This document shows, piece by piece, positions 19,647-28,909 of a stretch of DNA of 64,000 nucleotides. The first letter of the stretch is position 1; each line of letters opens with the position of its first letter. The notes under the pieces are model-generated. The model was not told the DNA's origin and ran no database searches. It saw only the letters and a program-made list of their open reading frames with translations. Source of the stretch: DATJFQ01 sp035492775 (GTDB lineage: Bacteria; Acidobacteriota; Vicinamibacteria; Vicinamibacterales; 2-12-FULL-66-21); contig DATJIW010000047.1 of NCBI GenBank assembly GCA_035492775.1, positions 1 through 64,000 of the forward strand. The letters run 5' to 3'. A program made the translations under genes and the position numbers.

Positions 19647-22079
19647 ATGACCGACCAGGACGAAGGCGGCACACCCGCGATTGAAATCGTGGAGGATGTG
19701 GAACGGCAGCTTCAGGTTCCGCCGGAGCTGTCCGTGCTGCCGTTGCGCGACACGGTGCTGTTTCCGAATTCGTTCATGCCGCTCGCGGTGGCGCGTGAAT
19801 CCTCAGTGCGCCTGGTCGAGGACGCCAACGCCAGCAACCGCGTCATCGGAGTCTTCACGCAGCGGGAGGCGGCGCTGGACGACCCGATGCAGGAGGACCT
19901 CTTTCCTGTCGGCACGGTCACGCACATCCACAAGCTGTTCAAGCTGCCCGACGGCAGCCTCCGGCTGATCGTGCAGGGGCTCTCCCGCGTCCGCCTGGAC
20001 CGCATCGTCCAAACCCGTCCGTTCCTGCGTGCGGCGGTGACGGTTGCGCCGGACGTGCTGCGCGACGAAGACCGCCTGGAAATCGACGCGCTCCAGCGCA
20101 ACATCAAGAGCAACTTCCAGCAGGTCGTGTCGCTGTCGCCGCTGCTGTCGGACGACCTCCAGGCGCTCGCGGCGAACATCACCGACCCCGGCAAGCTCAC
20201 GGATTTCATCGCGTCGAGCCTGGCGACCATCGGCACGCCGGTGAAGCAGGAGATTCTGTCCGAGCTGGACGTCCGCGCGCGGATGGATGCGCTGAATCGC
20301 ATCCTCATCAAGGAACTCGAGGTGCTCGAGCTCGGCTCGCGCATCCAGTCGCAGGTTCAGTCGGAGGTCGGGAAGAACCAGCGCGAGTACTTCCTGCGCG
20401 AGCAGTTGAAAGCCATCCAGAAGGAACTCGGCGAAGGCGACGAGCAGGCAAAGGAGATCGAGGAGCTTCGCGCGAAGCTCGACGCCGCCGGCATGCCGGA
20501 GGCGGTCAGGAAGGAAGCGGGCCGCGAGCTGGAACGCCTCGCGAAGATGCCGCCCGCGGCCGCGGAGTACACGGTCTCCCGCACGTACATCGACTGGATC
20601 GTCGCGCTCCCCTGGTCGAAGCGGACGGAAGACACGCTCGAAATCCGCCACGCCAAGGACGTGCTCGACGCGGATCACTCCGGCCTCGAGAAAGTGAAGG
20701 ACCGGATCCTCGAATACCTCGCCGTCCGGAAATTGAATCCCGAGGTCAAGGGGCCGATCCTCTGCTTTCTCGGACCACCCGGAGTGGGCAAGACGTCGCT
20801 GGCGCGCTCGATCGCGAATGCGCTCGGACGCAAGTTCGTTCGTGTCTCACTCGGCGGCATGCGCGACGAGGCCGAAATCCGCGGGCACCGTCGGACGTAT
20901 ATCGGCGCGCTGCCCGGCCAGGTCATTCAGGGACTCCGCCGGGCGGAATCGAAGAATCCCGTTTTCATCCTCGACGAGATCGACAAGCTTGGCGCCGACT
21001 TCCGCGGCGACCCGGCGTCGGCGCTGCTCGAGGTGCTCGACCCCGAACAGAACAATTCGTTTCGCGATCACTATCTCGACGTCCCGTTCGATCTCTCCGA
21101 GGTCCTGTTCCTGACGACCGCGAACATGCTGGACCCGATTCCTCCGGCGCTTCGCGATCGCATGGAGGTCCTGGAGCTTGCCGGCTACACGGAAGAAGAG
21201 AAGCTCGAGATCGCGTTCGAGCACCTCATCGAGAAGCAGGTACGCAACCACGGCCTGACACCCGACCAGATCGCGTTCGAGCGGGCGGCGGTCAGCGCGA
21301 TCATCCGGGGCTACACGCGCGAAGCGGGCGTGCGCAATCTCGAACGTGAAATCGGCGCGCTCTGCCGCAAGATTGCGCGACGCCGGGCGGAAGGCGACGA
21401 AGCCCGCGTCGTGATCACTCCGGATCTCGTCGTCGAGATGCTCGGTGCGCCGACGTTCCTGGACGAGGAGATCGAGAACCGCACGAAGGATCCGGGCGTG
21501 GCGGTCGGTCTCGCGTGGACACCCGCCGGCGGCGAAGTGCTCTTCGTCGAAGCGTCGCGGATGCAGGGCGCCGGCTCGCTCACCCTCACGGGCCATCTCG
21601 GCGACGTCATGAAGGAATCGGCGCGCACGGCGCTCTCCTGGTTCCGCGCGAACGCGGCGCGCTATGGCGTCGATCCGGCCTTCTACAAGGATTCGGAGAT
21701 CCATCTGCACGTGCCGTCGGGCGCGGTGCCGAAGGACGGCCCTTCGGCCGGCGTGACGATGGTGTCGGCGCTGGCGTCTGAGCTGACGGGACGTCCCGTC
21801 CGCGGGGACATCGCCATGACCGGAGAGATTTCTCTGTCCGGCCGTGTATTGCCGGTCGGTGGCATCAAGGAGAAGGTACTGGCGGCGCGGCGTCACGGGA
21901 TTACCGAGCTGATCCTTCCCAGCCAGAACGAGAAGAACGTCACCGAGGATCTCACCGAGGACCTGCGGCGCGAGCTGCGCATCCACTACGTCAGCGAAAT
22001 CAGCGAAGTGCTCGCGATTGCGCTCCCTCCGTCGTCGCAGCAGACCCTGACGCCGATGCCTGTCGAGACTCCTGCCTGA
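19647..22079 (+). CDS. lon: ATP-dependent Lon protease
   Basis: 810 residues. An N-terminal LON substrate domain (LSVLPLRDTVLFPNSFMPL) and coiled-coil linker precede an AAA+ module with Walker A GPPGVGKT (near residue 375) and Walker B VFILDEIDKL. The C-terminal protease domain has the catalytic Ser in PKDGPSAGVTM (near 700) and Lys in GGIKEKVLAARRHG. Lon degrades misfolded and regulatory proteins in the cytoplasm. The ATG lies just after a terminator, so a promoter must sit in the short preceding gap; no heat-shock box is obvious. Confidence 0.97.
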   Translation: MTDQDEGGTPAIEIVEDVERQLQVPPELSVLPLRDTVLFPNSFMPLAVARESSVRLVEDANASNRVIGVFTQREAALDDPMQEDLFPVGTVTHIHKLFKLPDGSLRLIVQGLSRVRLDRIVQTRPFLRAAVTVAPDVLRDEDRLEIDALQRNIKSNFQQVVSLSPLLSDDLQALAANITDPGKLTDFIASSLATIGTPVKQEILSELDVRARMDALNRILIKELEVLELGSRIQSQVQSEVGKNQREYFLREQLKAIQKELGEGDEQAKEIEELRAKLDAAGMPEAVRKEAGRELERLAKMPPAAAEYTVSRTYIDWIVALPWSKRTEDTLEIRHAKDVLDADHSGLEKVKDRILEYLAVRKLNPEVKGPILCFLGPPGVGKTSLARSIANALGRKFVRVSLGGMRDEAEIRGHRRTYIGALPGQVIQGLRRAESKNPVFILDEIDKLGADFRGDPASALLEVLDPEQNNSFRDHYLDVPFDLSEVLFLTTANMLDPIPPALRDRMEVLELAGYTEEEKLEIAFEHLIEKQVRNHGLTPDQIAFERAAVSAIIRGYTREAGVRNLEREIGALCRKIARRRAEGDEARVVITPDLVVEMLGAPTFLDEEIENRTKDPGVAVGLAWTPAGGEVLFVEASRMQGAGSLTLTGHLGDVMKESARTALSWFRANAARYGVDPAFYKDSEIHLHVPSGAVPKDGPSAGVTMVSALASELTGRPVRGDIAMTGEISLSGRVLPVGGIKEKVLAARRHGITELILPSQNEKNVTEDLTEDLRRELRIHYVSEISEVLAIALPPSSQQTLTPMPVETPA

Positions 22080-22097
22080 GGAGTCGACATCGGGGGC

Positions 22098-22976
22098 GTG
22101 CGCGTCATCTACTCACCGCGCTATGAAATGCCGCTCGGCGGCCACGTCTGGCCCACGGCGAAGTATCGGCTGGTCGCGGAGCGTCTCTCGGCACGGGAGG
22201 AGTTCCAGTTCGAGGAGCCGCCGCTGGCGCCCTGGGACGACCTCGCGCTCGCGCACACGAGCGAATACCTGGACAAGCTGCGGCTGAATACGCTGTCGCG
22301 CGACGAGATCGCGGCGCTCGAACTCCCCTGGCGTCCGGAAATGGCCGACGGCTTCCGGCTGATGGTCGGCGGCACCTGCGCCGCCGCCGCTCACGCGCTG
22401 CGTGACGGCGTGGCGGCGCACATCGGCGGAGGCCTCCATCACGCCTTCGCGAACCACGGCGAGGGATTCTGTCCGTTGAACGACGTGGCCGTGGCGGTCC
22501 GCAAGCACGGCCGGCGGTCGGCGATCGTCGACTGCGACGTCCACCACGGCAACGGCACGGCGATGATCTTCGAGCGCGATCCGGACGTCTTCACGTTCTC
22601 GATCCATCAGCAGCACAACTATCCGCTCTTCAAGCCGCGCAGCGATCTCGACATCGGCCTGGACGACAACGCTCGCGACGACGAGTATCTGGCCGCGCTC
22701 GCCGGCGCGCTCCCGACCGTGCTGGCGCACGCGCCGGAACTGCTCGTGTATGTGGCCGGGGCCGATCCGTTCGAAGGGGACGCACTTGGGGGGTTGAAGC
22801 TGACGAAGGAAGGGCTCGCCGCGCGCGATCGAATGGTGATCGGATCGGCCCGCCGTGCGGGAGTGTCGGTCGTGGTCACGCTCGCCGGCGGGTACGCGGA
22901 GAATATCGGCGACATCGCCGATATCCATGCCGCGACGATCGAAACGCTGCTCGACGCGTCGCTACAGAAGGCCTAG
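22098..22976 (+). CDS. Histone deacetylase family protein
   Basis: 292 residues, starting at a GTG. Zinc and active-site motifs of the arginase/deacetylase fold are visible: GGGLHHAFANHGEGFCPLND, IVDCDVHHGNGTAMIF, and the later ADPFEGDALG and LAGGY. Bacterial members deacetylate lysines, polyamines or acetylated small molecules; the substrate cannot be read here. It may be cotranscribed with lon (18 bases). Its last 15 bases overlap the end of the convergent NUDIX gene. Confidence 0.9.
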   Translation: MRVIYSPRYEMPLGGHVWPTAKYRLVAERLSAREEFQFEEPPLAPWDDLALAHTSEYLDKLRLNTLSRDEIAALELPWRPEMADGFRLMVGGTCAAAAHALRDGVAAHIGGGLHHAFANHGEGFCPLNDVAVAVRKHGRRSAIVDCDVHHGNGTAMIFERDPDVFTFSIHQQHNYPLFKPRSDLDIGLDDNARDDEYLAALAGALPTVLAHAPELLVYVAGADPFEGDALGGLKLTKEGLAARDRMVIGSARRAGVSVVVTLAGGYAENIGDIADIHAATIETLLDASLQKA

Positions 22977-23504
22977 GCCGACGATGGTCTTCATGTCCAC
23001 GATCTCTCCGCGGCGCACCATCTCGCGGGCCTCCCGCAGTTCGAACTCGCGCGCTTCGATGTCTTCGTCTTCGTCCACGGCCGCCGCGTCGGGCGGCTCC
23101 TCCAGGCTCGAGACGCGAAAGAAGATCATCTCCTCGTCGCAGTAGCCCGGCGTCGGGTACAAGGCGGACAGCCGCACGATCGTCGACGGGAGCAGTCCGA
23201 TCTCTTCGTGGCACTCCCGCGCCGCGGCCTGCTCGGGTGTCTCTCCTTCGTCCACGCTCCCGGCCGGCAGTTCCCACAGCCACGCGTTGATCGGATAGCG
23301 GTACTGACGGATCAGGATGATCCGGCCCGGCTCCGGCACCGGCGCGATCACCACCGATGTCGAGTGGCGGACGACGTCCTGCGTCGTTTCGCGCCCATGA
23401 GGCAGCCGCACGCGATCGCGGTCGACCGAAAAGACCTTCCCCTTGAAAACCTGCTCAGACGAGAGCGTTTCAGCTGATCGATCCGCCATGGGCGCAGCCT
23501 TCAT
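22962..23504 (-). CDS. NUDIX hydrolase, ADP-ribose pyrophosphatase type
   Basis: 180 residues. The NUDIX box is complete: GSVDEGETPEQAAARECHEE followed by IGL. The upstream IRQYRYPINAWLWELPAG and downstream TPGYCDEEM are typical of ADP-ribose pyrophosphatases (NudF). It probably hydrolyses ADP-ribose to AMP and ribose phosphate. The ATG at 23504 overlaps the rluD stop (ATGA); an alternative ATG is at 23489. Confidence 0.9.
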   Translation of the reverse strand: MKAAPMADRSAETLSSEQVFKGKVFSVDRDRVRLPHGRETTQDVVRHSTSVVIAPVPEPGRIILIRQYRYPINAWLWELPAGSVDEGETPEQAAARECHEEIGLLPSTIVRLSALYPTPGYCDEEMIFFRVSSLEEPPDAAAVDEDEDIEAREFELREAREMVRRGEIVDMKTIVGLGLL

Positions 23505-24460
23505 TCATCAGCGGGCGTTTGTCGTTCGCGGATGTCGTCCAGAACCGCCTGCAAATCGCCGGGCAGCGGCGACTCGAATTCGAGCCGGCGGCCGTCGCCA
23601 GGATGCGTGAACGCCAGGCGCGCGGCATGCAGGAACGGACGTTCGAGCCGCTGGACCGGACGCAGATCTCCGGGGACGTGCCGGTGAACGCCGCCGTACG
23701 TCTTGTCGCCGACGATCGAGTGGCCGATTGCATTCAGATGCACGCGAATCTGATGCGTCCGTCCCGTGGCGATCACGACCCGCAGCAGCGACACGCCTTT
23801 GAGGTGCTCGGCTCCCGTGATCCGCGTCACGGCGCTCCGCGACCGCCGCGCGCGCGTCGACATCTTCTGCCTGTCCTTCGGATCGCGTCCGATGGGCTCA
23901 TCGATCCGACGGCCCGCCTGGACGACGCCCCACACGAGCGCGATGTATTCCTTCTCGACTTCGCGATCCTGGAATTGCCGCGCAAGCTCGTGATGCGCGC
24001 CGTCGTTTTTCGCAACGACCATCAGTCCCGACGTACCCCGGTCCAGCCGGTGCACGATGCCGGGCCGCAGTTCGCCTCCGACGCCGCTCAGGTCGTCGAC
24101 ATGGTGCAGCAGCGCATTCACCATCGTCCCGTTCGCGTGACCCGCGGCGGGGTGCACCACCATGCCGGCGGCCTTGTCGACCACCAGCACGTCCGCGTCT
24201 TCGAAGACGATGTTGAGCGGAATGTTCTCCGCGGTTGCGGTCGCTGCCTGAGGTTCGGGGATGTCAATCGTGAACGCCTGCCCGATCCTGACGGGCGTGC
24301 TCGGACGCAGCGGCCCTGAGGGACCGCTGACGAGGCCGTCCTTGATGAAACGCTGGATCTGCGACCGCGAGCAGCCGGCGAGGCTTGCCGCCAGGAACGC
24401 ATCGAGCCTGACCCCGTCGTGCTCCTCGTCCACGACGAGAGAACGATGCTCACCGCGCAT
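23501..24460 (-). CDS. rluD: RluA-family 23S rRNA pseudouridine synthase (RluD-like)
   Basis: 319 residues: an N-terminal S4 RNA-binding domain (VRLDAFLAASLAGCSRSQIQ) and a catalytic domain with the pseudouridylate-forming Asp in PGIVHRLDRGTSGLMVVAK. TGRTHQIRVHL is the second family signature. It likely modifies helix 69 of 23S rRNA. The start is set at MRGEHRS; upstream sequence is not conserved. It follows lspA in a minus-strand ileS-lspA-rluD-NUDIX unit. Confidence 0.92.
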   Translation of the reverse strand: MRGEHRSLVVDEEHDGVRLDAFLAASLAGCSRSQIQRFIKDGLVSGPSGPLRPSTPVRIGQAFTIDIPEPQAATATAENIPLNIVFEDADVLVVDKAAGMVVHPAAGHANGTMVNALLHHVDDLSGVGGELRPGIVHRLDRGTSGLMVVAKNDGAHHELARQFQDREVEKEYIALVWGVVQAGRRIDEPIGRDPKDRQKMSTRARRSRSAVTRITGAEHLKGVSLLRVVIATGRTHQIRVHLNAIGHSIVGDKTYGGVHRHVPGDLRPVQRLERPFLHAARLAFTHPGDGRRLEFESPLPGDLQAVLDDIRERQTPADE

Positions 24461-24474
24461 TGGCTCGCCAGCGG

Positions 24475-25035
24475 CTAGCCGACATGCGACGGATGGCGCC
24501 GGCCCAATCCGATCATGTCGAGGAGGACGAGCACGGCGCCGACCGTGATGGCGGCGTCTGCCAGATTGAAAGCCCAGAAGTGGGCTTCGCCCCAATAGAC
24601 GTCCACGAAATCGACGACATAGCCGGAGAGTGCCCGGTCCGTCAGGTTGCCGAGCGCGCCTCCGAGAATGAGGGCGAGGCCGATCCGCGAGAGACGCTCG
24701 TGTGTACCCAGCTGACGAGCGTAGACGGAGATGGCAATCAGCGCGACGGCCGCGATCACGATCATGACGACGGACTTGTACGGAAAATCCGCCGCGTTCA
24801 GCAGGCCGAACGCCGCGCCCGTGTTCTGCACGTGGGTGAAGTCCAGCAGGTTGGGAATGATCGACCGGCTCTCGTGCAGCGGCAGCGCGCGCTTGACGAG
24901 CAGTTTGGTGAGCTGATCGACGACGATGACGCCGAGAACGATCGCCAGCTCGACGGCTGTGACGAACGGGCCCCTTGTCGTGTGCTCATGTGTCGACGAT
25001 TCCGGCGGCGGGGCGTTCAGCGCGGTGGAATCCAT
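24475..25035 (-). CDS. lspA: Lipoprotein signal peptidase II
   Basis: 186 residues, four transmembrane helices. The catalytic Asp pair lies in GNLTDRALSGYVVDFVDVY and FNLADAAITVG, and NTGAAFGLL is also conserved. It cleaves the signal peptide from prolipoproteins in the inner membrane. The ATG is two bases after the ileS stop, the classic ileS-lspA linkage. Confidence 0.96.
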   Translation of the reverse strand: MDSTALNAPPPESSTHEHTTRGPFVTAVELAIVLGVIVVDQLTKLLVKRALPLHESRSIIPNLLDFTHVQNTGAAFGLLNAADFPYKSVVMIVIAAVALIAISVYARQLGTHERLSRIGLALILGGALGNLTDRALSGYVVDFVDVYWGEAHFWAFNLADAAITVGAVLVLLDMIGLGRRHPSHVG

Positions 25036-25037
25036 GC

Positions 25038-27848
25038 TCAGCCGGCTCCCTGCGGCGTCTGTGCCGCCAGCGCCGACACGCAGCGCGAGCACAGGCCGGG
25101 CGAATCGGGATCTCCGGCCAGCGCCGGCAGCACCCGCCAGCATCGCTCGCATTTTTCTCCTTCGGCGCGGGTCACCGACACGCTGACGCCCTCGGGGCCG
25201 GACGTGTCGAGCGCCACCTGCGAGACGATGAAGAGCATCGGCAGGTCGGCCTCGTACCGCTGCAACAGCCGCGCCGCCTCGCCCCCGGCAGTCAGCGCAA
25301 CGCGCGCTCCGAGCGAGGTCCCGATTTCCTTTGCCTGACGTGCGGTTTCGAGCACCCGGTTGACGTCGTTGCGGATCGCGATGAGCTGCTGCCAGCGGCC
25401 GTTCAGCTCGTCGTCGCCGAGGCGGTCCACACCTTTTGGAAAGTCCGCCAGATGGACGCTCGCTTCGCGAGTGCCCGGCAGATGGCGCCAGAGTTCATCG
25501 GCGGTCACCGGCAGAATGGGCGCGAGCAGACGTGCGAGCCCGTCAGCAATGACGTACATCGCCGTCTGCGCGGAACGACGCTCGGGCGAAGCCGCCCCGA
25601 AGGTATACAACCGATCTTTCGAGACGTCGGCGTAGAACGCGCTGAGATCGACAGTGACGAACTGGTTGAGGGTCTGAAAGATCGACGGATAGTCGTACCG
25701 ATCGTACCCGCGCAGGACCGCGGACGCGGCTGCGGCGTAGCGATCGAGCGCATAGCGATCGACCTCCTGCATCTCTGCAACGCTCACACGGTCCGCGGCC
25801 GGATCGAAGTCGTACAGGTTCGACACGAGATACCGGAGCGTATTGCGGATCTTTCGATAGGCTTCCGTGACGCGCTGCAGGATCTGTCTTCCGACGCGCA
25901 ATTCTTCGCGGAAGTCGCTCATCGCGACCCACAGGCGCAGCGTTTCAGCGCCACTTTCCTTGATCACTGTCTGCGGCGCGACGACGTTGCCGACGGACTT
26001 CGACATCTTGCGGCCGTCGATGTCGATCAGGAACCCATGCGTCAGGACTTCACGAAACGGGGGACGCCCTCGAGTTCCGAGCCCGACGAGCAGCGAACTC
26101 TGGAACCAGCCGCGGTGCTGGTCGCTGCCCTCGAGATACATGTCTGCGGGCCAGGTCAGCTCGTCGCGGAACGGCAGCACTGCTTCGTGGCTCGAGCCGG
26201 AATCGAACCAGACGTCGAGGATGTCGCGCTCCCGTTCGAACGACGAGCCGCCGCACGACGGGCACGTCAGCCCCGGCGGGATGAACTCCTCGATCGGCCG
26301 CTCGTACCACGCATCGGCGCCGTATTCGTCGAACACCGATGCGGCACGCTCGACGAGAGCCGGCGTCAGCAGCGCCTCGCCGCACGACGTGCAGTCGACA
26401 GCCGGGATCGGCACACCCCACGCGCGTTGGCGCGAGATACACCAGTCGGGCCGATTCACGACCATGTTGTAGATGCGGTCGCGTCCCCACGCCGGGATCC
26501 AGGTGACGTCGCGGTCGATCGCGTCGAGGCCCGCCTGCCGAAGCGTTTTTCCGCCGAGGACCGGATCGCCGTCCATGCGGATGAACCATTGCGACGTTGC
26601 CAGAAAGATCACGGGATTGTGGCACCGCCAGCAGTGAGGATACTGATGCTCGAATGACTCGCGGTGCCACAGACGCCCACGATCGGCGAGCGCAGCTTCG
26701 ATCTTTGGATTCGCGTCGAACACGCGCATCCCGCCGAAGAGCTCCACCGTATCGAGAAAATGCCCGCCGGCCCCGACAGGCGCATACACATCGAGGCCGT
26801 AGCGGCGGCCGGTCAGGAAGTCGTCGGCGCCGTGACCCGGCGCGGTGTGTACTGCCCCGGTGCCGGCGTCGAGCGTCACGTACTCTCCCAGCACACCAAG
26901 AGACGTACGGGCGTAGAGCGGATGCTGGAATCGTATCCGCTCCAGCTCCGATCCTTTCATTCGCGCGATCGGCGGGTCGAGCGTGCGTCCGACAGCGGCG
27001 GAAACTCTCTCCGCCAGCGCCTCGGCCACGATGACGGCACGCCCGTCGACCTCGTATGCGCCGTAGTCGAAGTCGGGATGGAAGGCGATCGCCAGATTGG
27101 ACGGGATCGTCCATGGCGTCGTCGTCCAGATGAGGACCGACGCCGGACGGCCAGCCAACGCCGGTACACGCTCATGGAGGTCCGCCTCGCTTTCCTGCGC
27201 GAGCGGAAATTCCACATAAATCGACGGAGAGGTGTGGGCTTCGTACTCGACCTCTGCCTCCGCCAGCGCGGTGCGGCAATGGATGCACCAATGGACCGGC
27301 TTCTTGCCCTTATAGACGAGTCCCTGCTCGACGAAGCGGCCGAGCGCGCGCGCGATCGCGGCCTGATACCGGAAATTCATCGTGAGGTACGGGTCGTTCC
27401 ACTCGCCAAAGATCCCGAGCCGCTTGAATTCCTCGGTCATCACGCCGATGAAGCGCTCGGCGTAGGCGCGACACGCGCGCCGGAAATCCGCGACGCTCAG
27501 GTCGCGCTTCTTCGCGCCAAGTTCGCGGTCCACTTTCAGCTCGATCGGCAGCCCGTGGCAGTCGTAGCCGGGCACGTAGGGGGAGTCGAAGCCCGCCATC
27601 GTCTTCGACTTCACGACGAAGTCTTTGAGGATCTTGTTCAGCGCTGTGCCGAGGTGGATCTGGCCGTTGGCGTAGGGCGGACCGTCATGAAGAACGAACT
27701 TGGGCGCGCCGGCCCGCCGCTCCCGGATGCGCGCGGACAAATCCATCTCGTCCCAGCGCTTCAGCGCTGCCGGTTCCGTTGCCGGCAGGTTCGCTTTCAT
27801 CGGGAAGTCGGTCCGTGGAAGGTTCAGGGTCTCTTTCCAGTCAGCCAC
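25038..27848 (-). CDS. ileS: Isoleucyl-tRNA synthetase
   Basis: 936 residues, class Ia. The ATP-binding HIGH-equivalent is PYANGQIHLGTALNKILKDF near residue 60 and the KMSKS loop is DGRKMSKSVGN near 600. The editing domain lies between, and the C-terminal zinc finger CERCW...CSRCV is present. Start is a GTG; a TACAAT hexamer ends seven bases upstream of it, so the message may be leaderless. lspA and rluD follow closely. Confidence 0.97.
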   Translation of the reverse strand: MADWKETLNLPRTDFPMKANLPATEPAALKRWDEMDLSARIRERRAGAPKFVLHDGPPYANGQIHLGTALNKILKDFVVKSKTMAGFDSPYVPGYDCHGLPIELKVDRELGAKKRDLSVADFRRACRAYAERFIGVMTEEFKRLGIFGEWNDPYLTMNFRYQAAIARALGRFVEQGLVYKGKKPVHWCIHCRTALAEAEVEYEAHTSPSIYVEFPLAQESEADLHERVPALAGRPASVLIWTTTPWTIPSNLAIAFHPDFDYGAYEVDGRAVIVAEALAERVSAAVGRTLDPPIARMKGSELERIRFQHPLYARTSLGVLGEYVTLDAGTGAVHTAPGHGADDFLTGRRYGLDVYAPVGAGGHFLDTVELFGGMRVFDANPKIEAALADRGRLWHRESFEHQYPHCWRCHNPVIFLATSQWFIRMDGDPVLGGKTLRQAGLDAIDRDVTWIPAWGRDRIYNMVVNRPDWCISRQRAWGVPIPAVDCTSCGEALLTPALVERAASVFDEYGADAWYERPIEEFIPPGLTCPSCGGSSFERERDILDVWFDSGSSHEAVLPFRDELTWPADMYLEGSDQHRGWFQSSLLVGLGTRGRPPFREVLTHGFLIDIDGRKMSKSVGNVVAPQTVIKESGAETLRLWVAMSDFREELRVGRQILQRVTEAYRKIRNTLRYLVSNLYDFDPAADRVSVAEMQEVDRYALDRYAAAASAVLRGYDRYDYPSIFQTLNQFVTVDLSAFYADVSKDRLYTFGAASPERRSAQTAMYVIADGLARLLAPILPVTADELWRHLPGTREASVHLADFPKGVDRLGDDELNGRWQQLIAIRNDVNRVLETARQAKEIGTSLGARVALTAGGEAARLLQRYEADLPMLFIVSQVALDTSGPEGVSVSVTRAEGEKCERCWRVLPALAGDPDSPGLCSRCVSALAAQTPQGAG

Positions 27849-27913
27849 TCATTTAATTGTACGAGAAAGACAGAACAAGGAGGACGGAATGGGGATGAGG
27901 GTGGATGAACAAG

Positions 27914-27945
27914 AAAAGGCCGGTCAGGTTCCCTGACCGGCCTTT
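27914..27945. terminator. Bidirectional-looking terminator hairpin
   Basis: AAAAGGCCGGTCAGG, a three-base loop, and the complementary arm ending CCTTT form a perfect stem flanked by A and T tracts. It most likely ends the minus-strand lectin-like gene before the ileS promoter. Confidence 0.88.
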
Positions 27946-27993
27946 GAGAGAGGAATTCTGAATTTGCGGAGTCCCGAATTCCGAAATCTCTTC

Positions 27994-28785
27994 CTATCTT
28001 CCCCCCAGATTGACGGTCACCTGGAACGAACCCTGGTTGTCGGTGAAGCCGTCGTCGTTGATCCCGAGCCACAGCTGTCCGGCCGCGGGCGCCGTGATCG
28101 ACGTCCGGCTGCCGATAGCAAATGGCGTGTTGTTGATGCGGCCGATCAACGCCCCTGCCGGCAGGCGCGGCATGGCTGCACGAGGCGCCACGCGACCGTT
28201 CCTCGCGCCGTCAACGGTTGCCGTGTCGTTCGAATCCGGGCTCAACTGGATCTGGCCGGAAGAGGTGAACGTCAACACCTGACCCTTCCTGACCGTGATT
28301 CCGGTCGGCGTCCAGTCCTGATTGCCGTTGACCGTGAACGTGTTCCCGCTTGGCGCCACCTGACCAGTCGTCGGCACGGTATTCACGTTCGCCGGCCGCG
28401 AGAAGATGATCTCGGCCACCTCGTTCGAGGAATAGTCGTGATTCCCGCTCGCCGTCGTCACGGAGAGGCGAAGCGGTCTGGTGCCGCCGATATCGTTGAG
28501 CTGGCCGTTGACTGTCTGTCCGTTCCGGAGCACGACCACAGGGTTGCCCGTGTATTTCGACCAATCGATCCCACCGCCGAAATCGATTGCCGCTACCTGG
28601 CCCTGCTGGATCTGACGATCCTGCCCGTTGACCCGAACGGTATAACCGGACGCATTGAGATCGACGAGCTGGCCAGCGATCTGCTGACCGGATGTAAGCG
28701 TCAGTGTCGCGTTCTCCTGCGCCTGAGCCGTACCCGCCACGAGCGCCGCAGCGCAGAACAAGCCCAGTACTGTCCGTTTCACCAT
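27994..28785 (-). CDS. Exported protein with C-terminal LecA/PA-IL-like domain
   Basis: 263 residues. A signal peptide (KRTVLGLFCAAALVAGTAQA) is followed by a region of short repeats about making and reading a surface (LTSGQQIAGQLVDLNASGYTVRVNGQ, VVLRNGQTVNGQLNDIGG) and a C-terminal domain with GALIGRINNTPFAIG and LGINDDGFTDNQGSFQV, which resembles the calcium-dependent galactose-binding PA-IL lectin fold. Carbohydrate binding is inferred. A GGAGGAG site precedes the ATG at 28785; frames upstream of it are not used. It is monocistronic with a downstream terminator. Confidence 0.82.
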   Translation of the reverse strand: MVKRTVLGLFCAAALVAGTAQAQENATLTLTSGQQIAGQLVDLNASGYTVRVNGQDRQIQQGQVAAIDFGGGIDWSKYTGNPVVVLRNGQTVNGQLNDIGGTRPLRLSVTTASGNHDYSSNEVAEIIFSRPANVNTVPTTGQVAPSGNTFTVNGNQDWTPTGITVRKGQVLTFTSSGQIQLSPDSNDTATVDGARNGRVAPRAAMPRLPAGALIGRINNTPFAIGSRTSITAPAAGQLWLGINDDGFTDNQGSFQVTVNLGGR

Positions 28786-28894
28786 CTTAATCTCCTCCGT
28801 TCTGGTCATTCCGACCTTGTCGCAACGGTACTGTGCAAAGGGCGATCCAATGAAAATAGGCGATTTCAGGCCTATTTTGCCATTCTTAGCCTCG

Positions 28895-28900
28895 TATAAT
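28895..28900 (+). promoter_or_regulatory. TATAAT -10 box close to the M16 peptidase start
   Basis: An exact TATAAT ends nine bases before the ATG at 28910. With transcription starting about seven bases downstream, the mRNA would have almost no leader. No good -35 box at the normal distance. Confidence 0.5.
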
Positions 28901-28909
28901 GAGCGCATC

